A DNA stretch of 27,433 bases from DTYU01 sp040757355 (GTDB lineage Bacteria > Bacillota > Desulfotomaculia > Desulfotomaculales > Ammonificaceae): positions 1 through 27,433 of the forward strand of contig JBFLWY010000033.1 of the NCBI GenBank assembly GCA_040757355.1, read 5' to 3'. The first letter of the stretch is position 1. Every line of letters starts with the position of its first letter. Shown here one piece after another: positions 23,229-27,433 of the stretch. Under the pieces are notes generated by a model. It was not told the DNA's origin and made no database searches. It saw only the letters and a program-made list of their open reading frames with translations. A program made the translations under genes and the position numbers.

Positions 23229-24944
23229 TTAGCAAACACGGATTATTTTAGTTTTGTTACCCCGCGGCTCAACGAGATGCACTGCGCACGCGATACACGG
23301 GTCGAAGGAGTGGATTGTGCGCAGGATTTCCAGCGGTTTTTCAGGGTCCGCGACCTGTGTGCCTATAAGCGACGCCTCGTAAGCACCGGATTGTCCCTTC
23401 GCGTCCCGCGGGGAAGCGTTCCAGGTGGTGGGCACGATGCACTGGTAGTTCTCGATCTGACCGTTCTTGATCCTCACCCAGTGGCCCAGGGCCCCCCGGG
23501 GCGCTTCGGTCCAACCCCACCCTTCCGCTTCGGCAGGCCAGGTGGACGGATCCCAGTGCTTCTGCTCATGGACACGCAGGTCGCCCTTGCCGAGGTTCGC
23601 CGCCAGTTCCTCGGTCCACGGTATCAATTGTTCCGCCATCACAACCGTCTCGATGCAGCGCGCGGCGGTCCGGCCGAGGGTGGAAAAGAGCGCTTCGGGC
23701 CCGGCCCCCAGTTTTGCGAGCGCGGTATCGACCCAGTACTTCACGCGTTCGTGCCCGGCGGCGTACGCCACCAGCATCCTGGACAGCGGTCCCACTTCCA
23801 CAGCTTGGTCGTTGTAGCGCGGCGCTTTCAGCCATGAGTACTTCTTGTCCGTGTCGAGGTATTCATAAGGCGGTTTTGGACCGGTGTAGTTGGGCCGGGT
23901 CTCTCCCCGCCACGGGTGTTTCGGCTCCTTGTCGTCATCGTAGGAGTACCAGGAGTGAGTAACGTACTCGGTGACCCCTTTCTGGTCAACCGGGTGAACG
24001 GTGCTGAGGTCCCGGTTCAGGATTACCCCGCGGGGCAGGAAGAGGTTTCCGGGATCGTCGCTGCTCTTGGTATCAGTCAGCGGAAAGTCGCCGAAAGAGA
24101 GGAAATTGCCTAACCCCTCGCCGATTCCGGCCCATTCAAGGTAGAACGGAGCCACCGCCAGTACGTCCGGCAGGTAAACCTGTTCCACAAAGTCCTTCGC
24201 CTTCTTAAACAGGTCTTTGAGATAGGCGATGCTGTCGGCGTTGAGGCCGGCCTGGCTGTTGAGGTCTACCGGGCAGGACATGCCGCCTACCAGGTAGGTC
24301 TGCAGGTGCGGGTTCTTGCCGCCCAAAATCGCGTGCGCCTTAATTACTTCCCGCTGCCACTCCAGCGCCTCCAGGTAGTGCGCCACGGCCATCAGGTTTG
24401 CTTCGGGCGGCAGCTTGTAGGCCGGGTGTCCCCAGTAAGCATTCGCAAAGGGACCTAACTGGCCCGTTTTCACAAAGGCAGCAACGCGCTCCTTGATTCC
24501 TTTGAAGTAGTCGGCACTGGATTTGGGCCAGTCGGATATCGACTGGGCAAGCTGGGCTGTTTTGGCGGGATCCGCATCCAGCGCACTGACGATGTCCACC
24601 CAGTCCAGGGCATGGAGATGGTAGAAGTGGATCACATGGTCCTGGACATACTGAATTGCTTCGATAATGTTACGTATCATCCGTGCATTCGGCGGGATCT
24701 GGATGCCGAGGGCATCTTCCACCGCGCGCACGGAACAGATGGCGTGTACCGTGGTGCAGACGCCGCATATCCGCTGGGTGAACACCCAGGCATCCCGGGG
24801 ATCGCGGCCCTTCAGGATGGTCTCAATACCCCGGAACATGGTGCCGCTGCTCCACGCTTCTGCTATTTTTCCACCTGAAAACTCTGCTTCAATCCGCAGG
24901 TGGCCTTCGATTCTTGTCAGGGGGTCAATCACAATCTTTGCCAT
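23229..24944 (-). CDS. hyaB: [NiFe] hydrogenase large subunit, group 1 uptake type
   Basis: The 571-residue catalytic subunit starts MAKIVIDPLTRIEGHLRIE behind GGAGGGG. The N-terminal L1 motif RICGVCTTVH has Ni ligands C60 and C63 and H67. The C-terminal L2 motif DPCIACAVH has C550, C553 and H556. Fifteen residues follow the His and would be removed by a maturation endopeptidase after Ni insertion. Other conserved parts are GGMSCPVDLN and RTAARCIETV. It oxidises H2 on the outer face of the membrane, travelling with the Tat-exported small subunit. No maturation protease or hyp gene is visible in this window. The alternative name is hupL. Confidence 0.97.
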   Translation of the reverse strand: MAKIVIDPLTRIEGHLRIEAEFSGGKIAEAWSSGTMFRGIETILKGRDPRDAWVFTQRICGVCTTVHAICSVRAVEDALGIQIPPNARMIRNIIEAIQYVQDHVIHFYHLHALDWVDIVSALDADPAKTAQLAQSISDWPKSSADYFKGIKERVAAFVKTGQLGPFANAYWGHPAYKLPPEANLMAVAHYLEALEWQREVIKAHAILGGKNPHLQTYLVGGMSCPVDLNSQAGLNADSIAYLKDLFKKAKDFVEQVYLPDVLAVAPFYLEWAGIGEGLGNFLSFGDFPLTDTKSSDDPGNLFLPRGVILNRDLSTVHPVDQKGVTEYVTHSWYSYDDDKEPKHPWRGETRPNYTGPKPPYEYLDTDKKYSWLKAPRYNDQAVEVGPLSRMLVAYAAGHERVKYWVDTALAKLGAGPEALFSTLGRTAARCIETVVMAEQLIPWTEELAANLGKGDLRVHEQKHWDPSTWPAEAEGWGWTEAPRGALGHWVRIKNGQIENYQCIVPTTWNASPRDAKGQSGAYEASLIGTQVADPEKPLEILRTIHSFDPCIACAVHLVEPRGNKTKIIRVC

Positions 24945-24957
24945 AGATTACCCCTCC

Positions 24958-26073
24958 CTACTCTTTTGACTCTTCGGCTTTTTCCGCCTTGCGTCTTAAA
25001 AAGCTTCCGGCCGCATGCGCAGCAACCCCGGCAGCAGCCACCACCGTGAGGCCGAGGCCGATATCATCTGCGGAAGACTCGACCGAGAACCCCGGTACAT
25101 CGGGCAGCCGCCGGTAGAAAGGCGTCATCGCGTCCCAGAACCCGGGCTGTGTGCAGCCGACGCAGCCGTGGCCGGCGCCGACCGGCCAATTAGTACCTTC
25201 GTTCCACCGGACGGTGGGACAGTTGCTGTAGGTCTCAGGCCCCTTGCAGCCCATAAGATAGAGACACCAGCCCTTGCGGTGACCTTCGTCTCCCCATTTC
25301 TCGACGAACTGACCGGCATCAAAGTGGGCGCGGCGCTCGCAGTTGTCGTGAATTCGCTTGCCGTATGCGAAAAGGGGCCGGCCCCAAGCATCCAGTTCCG
25401 GCAGTGTCTTGTAAGTAAGGTAGTGGACTACGGTCGCCGTGATGTTGACCACGTTCACGGGACAGCCGGGGAGGTTTATTACCGGCACGTCTTTGACCAG
25501 GTCACACACTCCTACAGCGCCCGTGGGATTGGGCTCTGCAGAAGCCAGCCCTCCGAAGGCAGCGCAACTGCCGACGGCAATAACGGCTGCCGCTCCGCGG
25601 GCGGCCTCTTCGAGGATCTCCACTGCCGTGCGCCCACCGATGCAGCAGTAAATCCCACCCTCCTTGGTCGGAATAGAACCCTCCACGATAACAAGGTGGC
25701 CGCCTTTTTTGACGGTTGCCTCCTTCGCCTCCTCTGCCTGACGGCCTGCTGCCGCCATAATCGTCTCGTGGTAATCCACGGAGAGCAAGTCCAACACAAT
25801 CTCGGCAACGGCCGGGCGGGAGGCCCGCAGGAATGATTCGGTGCACCCGGCGCAGTCCTGAAATTCCAGCCAGATAACAGGGGGACGGCGGACCGATGCC
25901 AGCGCCTCGGCGATTTTGCCGACCTGGTCTACCGGAACGGCCAGCGCGGCACCAATAATAGCACAGAACTTCAGGAATTCCCGGCGTGAGATACCCTTCC
26001 GCCTGAGGGCTTCAAGTACTCCGTCTTCGCCAACACCTTCGAGTTCTGAAATAAAGTTCCACCGTTTTGCCAT
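24958..26073 (-). CDS. hyaA: [NiFe] hydrogenase small subunit with Tat signal
   Basis: The 371-residue protein starts at an ATG behind GGAAGGGAGGAG. A twin-arginine motif SRREFLKFC is at 29-37, with a hydrophobic stretch to about 47. The proximal cluster ligands are C74, C77, C170 and C204. The distal cluster ligands are H242, C245, C270 and C276. The medial cluster ligands are C285, C304 and C307. The supernumerary cysteines of oxygen-tolerant hydrogenases are absent (G76 between C74 and C77, and no Cys near 175), so a standard oxygen-sensitive enzyme is expected. A C-terminal membrane anchor lies at about 337-358, followed by a charged tail. It leads the operon. The alternative name is hupS. 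Confidence 0.97.
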   Translation of the reverse strand: MAKRWNFISELEGVGEDGVLEALRRKGISRREFLKFCAIIGAALAVPVDQVGKIAEALASVRRPPVIWLEFQDCAGCTESFLRASRPAVAEIVLDLLSVDYHETIMAAAGRQAEEAKEATVKKGGHLVIVEGSIPTKEGGIYCCIGGRTAVEILEEAARGAAAVIAVGSCAAFGGLASAEPNPTGAVGVCDLVKDVPVINLPGCPVNVVNITATVVHYLTYKTLPELDAWGRPLFAYGKRIHDNCERRAHFDAGQFVEKWGDEGHRKGWCLYLMGCKGPETYSNCPTVRWNEGTNWPVGAGHGCVGCTQPGFWDAMTPFYRRLPDVPGFSVESSADDIGLGLTVVAAAGVAAHAAGSFLRRKAEKAEESKE

Positions 26074-26164
26074 ACAATACTCCTCCCTTCCTGAATACGT
26101 TCGAGAAATAACTAACTAAGTATTCGCTACAAATGTTGGTCTACTTGAGAGATATGCGTTTCTG

Positions 26165-26199
26165 CGTTGTTGCTCGACTTTCACCTCCTACCAACAACG
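26165..26199 (-). promoter_or_regulatory. Hairpin with a Shine-Dalgarno-like sequence in its loop
   Basis: CGTTGTTG (26165-26172) and CAACAACG (26192-26199) form a perfect 8-bp stem. On the minus strand the 19-nt loop contains TAGGAGGTGAAAG. No reading frame starts at a suitable distance, so it is not an ordinary ribosome site. It lies about 90-125 nt upstream of the hydrogenase small-subunit start and would be in its leader RNA. Confidence 0.45.
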
Positions 26200-26223
26200 G
26201 AACAGGCGGGATGGATATTGATC

Positions 26224-26264
26224 CGGAAGCAGATCTTTATAAGGACGGGACTTTCCTGCTTCCG
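26224..26264 (-). promoter_or_regulatory. Second leader hairpin
   Basis: CGGAAGCAG (26224-26232) and CTGCTTCCG (26256-26264) form a perfect 9-bp stem around a 23-nt loop. It lies 24 nt upstream (in minus-strand sense) of the first hairpin, and the two may form one structured RNA. Both loops carry GAAAGTC on the minus strand. The role is unknown. Confidence 0.45.
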
Positions 26265-26687
26265 TGGCTGCCTTGACATTAAAGTAGGAAAAACCTTTCA
26301 GGAAACACCTGCTAATGTACCGAGACAAGGTAAGAATTGCTATTTATTGCATATATTATCTTAGTTTATATCAACAGAGATTTTCTTAATTGTACATTAT
26401 TCGTCAATTTTCGGCAAGTGGGAATTCGTGGCATGTAGCGCGGAAAAACTTAAAAGATTTTGGAATAATTTAATAGCGGGCGTGTATCGCAATCTAGCCT
26501 TCGTAAGCTCGATTTTTCGTTTTCGGGTGATAATGTCAAAAAAACCTCTAAAAAACAACACGCAACCACGCAGGAATAATAACGCTTGCAGAGAAGTAAT
26601 TTTGCATATGCCCATTATATACTTTCACCGGGTATTCTCGGCCGGAGAACCACTTGGGGCACCCGGGCCCCGCCTAAAGAATAGATT

Positions 26688-27196
26688 TCAGTTTACTATA
26701 ATCAACACCTCAAAAGTCTTCAACGCCGGAACATCTTTTTCCCAGGGACGATGGTAATCCAGTGAAAGCCACGTTTGGCCCGGAACGGCGGCTTCGAAGC
26801 GATAGGTGGTTTTCCCGCCGGAACCGAGGAGATTGCTGTCGGGTTTGAATTCCGCTTGCTCATTAAGCCTCACTTGTACAAGCTTCGGTCCTGCGGCGGC
26901 GACCGTAGCGGTCCGGGGTGACACCGTCCCAGTCAACGGCGGCACCCAGTGCCTCAACGACGAACCGTAGGGGCACAAAGGTCCGGCCTTTAACGATCCT
27001 CGGTGCAACCTCGAGGTGGACTCTATCCCCGTTCCTGTAGACAGTGCCGGCGCCGGCGGTAAAGCATAAAGAGGTTCGCTCTTTAATAACGGTCCACAGT
27101 CTGCGTGGTTCCGTCCCACTGCAACACCCCTGCCGCTGAAAAAGTGACAAGGAGCAAAAAGGATTTCTGGTAATGCCGGATAGACCGCCGGTGCAA
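26688..27196 (-). pseudogene. Secreted copper amine oxidase-like stalk plus I42 (chagasin) inhibitor, multiply frameshifted
   Basis: Three minus-strand frames carry consecutive pieces. From a TTG at 27196 comes a basic, then hydrophobic, signal-like start (HRRSIRHYQKSFLLLV) and GVLQWDGTTQTV, which stops at 27083. A second frame has VYRNGDRVHLEVAPRIV, GRTFVPLRFVVEALGAAV and DWDGV, the copper amine oxidase N-terminal (stalk) domain. A one-base excess in the G-run 26915-26918 then shifts to RTATVAAAGPKLVQVRL and the I42 part EFKPDSNLLGSGGKTTYRF, PWEKDVPALKTFEV, ending at 26688. Removing one G gives a smooth DGVTRTATVAA. At least two shifts are needed, so true decay is more likely than a single read error. 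An intact form would be a secreted wall- or surface-associated protein with a peptidase-inhibitor domain. Confidence 0.8.
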
Positions 27197-27283
27197 GTGG
27201 TCTGTAAGAAACCCGATGCGGTTGCCTTTAACAAGATTTCCAGGCAGAGCTACCTGTATCAGGGCTCAACTGATAAAACAAAA

Positions 27284-27312
27284 GCCAAACCGCGATTACG
27301 GCGCAGTTTGGC
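27284..27312 (-). repeat. Second copy of the GCCAAACCGCG hairpin family
   Basis: GCCAAACCGCG (27284-27294) pairs with CGCAGTTTGGC (27302-27312), 10 of 11 positions. The left arm is identical to the terminator behind the hydrogenase operon (22409-22419). The downstream flanks also agree in order (GTGAG, then GCCG, then CAGAAAG). On the minus strand it is followed by TTTTG, so it could terminate transcription, but no gene ends just before it. Confidence 0.65.
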
Positions 27313-27348
27313 GCGGGTGAGCAAACCTGTAAGCCGAGTTCCCAGAAA

Positions 27349-27371
27349 GAAGGCACCTCAGGGGTGCCTTC
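27349..27371 (-). terminator. Possible terminator of a minus-strand gene beyond the right edge
   Basis: GAAGGCACC (27349-27357) and GGTGCCTTC (27363-27371) form a perfect 9-bp stem with a 5-nt loop. On the minus strand it is followed by TTTCTGGG, a short imperfect T-run. The gene it would serve is outside the window. Confidence 0.45.
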
Positions 27372-27433
27372 GCGCTGTCTTCAAGGAATACCAGGGGTTT
27401 CCGGGCCGCGCCGGCAACCCGGACGGGAGCAAC

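Larger units (their letters stand above)
26074..26687. other. AT-rich 614-bp leader region upstream of the hydrogenase operon
   Basis: No gene is supported. The stretch 26330-26620 is much richer in A+T than the rest of the window (for instance 26333-26400 is mostly A/T). Reading frames here are short and lack known motifs. Two perfect-stem hairpins are listed separately. I could not pick a convincing hydrogenase promoter, although TTGATA and TATAAA hexamers occur near 26370-26380 on the minus strand. The region 26621-26687 has nothing recognisable. Confidence 0.6.
27197..27433. other. Right-edge intergenic sequence with hairpins only
   Basis: No gene is recognised. The stretch has small dyads (TATCAG/CTGATA at 27257-27275) and the two hairpins listed next. 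The last 60 bases are GC-rich with no clear reading frame. Confidence 0.5.

Noticed and set aside
26165..26264. Cobalamin, molybdenum-cofactor or RNase P RNA in the hydrogenase leader
   Set aside because: Short GAAAGTC and CCTGTTCCG resemblances are not accompanied by the conserved cores of those RNAs; left as an unassigned structured region.
26397..26615. Small minus-strand protein with a hydrophobic stretch in the AT-rich island
   Set aside because: AT-rich DNA yields such frames by chance; no ribosome site or family motif supports it.

Overview
The window looks like a chromosomal segment of a GC-rich, low-oxygen Gram-positive bacterium, most likely a Firmicute of the Peptococcaceae/Desulfotomaculales type. 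This assignment is inferred. The grounds are strong AGGAGG-type ribosome sites, frequent GTG and TTG starts, a tgt-yajC-HD-secD-secF cluster, an ACT/UPF0210 gene pair, a bacterial Ku with LigD split into separate polypeptides, a Tat-exported membrane-bound [NiFe] hydrogenase, and many small mobile-element scars. No rRNA, tRNA or CRISPR was seen.

Layout from left to right. (1) Bases 1-314: the frameshifted 5' end of a REP-associated IS200-like transposase, cut by the window edge, with a GAATTC-rich tandem repeat field upstream of it. (2) Bases 403-3442: Ku, a stand-alone LigD-type ATP-dependent ligase and a stand-alone LigD-type primase-polymerase, together a two-protein version of the NHEJ machine. 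(3) Bases 3600-8276: the tgt, yajC, HD-domain, secD, secF and ACT-domain run (tRNA queuosine modification and protein export). (4) A 102-bp MITE-like element, then UPF0210 (8417-9778). (5) Minus-strand metabolic genes: a thymidylate synthase-family protein, then a glycosyltransferase/amylo-1,6-glucosidase operon with a clear sigma-A promoter. (6) Bases 14546-16805: a scar-rich zone with a chagasin-family (I42) inhibitor remnant, yjbQ, a small membrane protein, a frameshifted and truncated DUF1156 methylase, and a GxxExxY-nuclease remnant with its inverted repeats.

(7) Bases 16804-22256: a TetR regulator divergent from an ABC exporter (ATPase, FtsX/MacB-type permease, membrane-fusion protein). 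TetR-type palindromes overlap the exporter promoter, and a 250-bp inverted-repeat element splits the operon. (8) Bases 22485-26073: a minus-strand [NiFe] uptake hydrogenase operon (small subunit, large subunit, cytochrome b) with a strong terminator and a long AT-rich leader holding two perfect-stem hairpins. (9) Bases 26688-27433: a multiply frameshifted secreted protein (copper amine oxidase-type stalk plus I42 domain) and more hairpins. One of these is a second member of the hairpin family found behind the hydrogenase operon.

The conserved genes are intact. The broken ones (transposase, DUF1156, I42 proteins, nuclease) are all accessory. I did not find a convincing wholly new system. The best leads are the paired I42 remnants, the hydrogenase leader hairpins, the repeated hairpin family, the three small inserted elements that separate otherwise functional partners, and the thymidylate synthase-like protein with an unusual N-terminal half. 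No alignments or folding programs were run; all motif assignments and counts are by eye.
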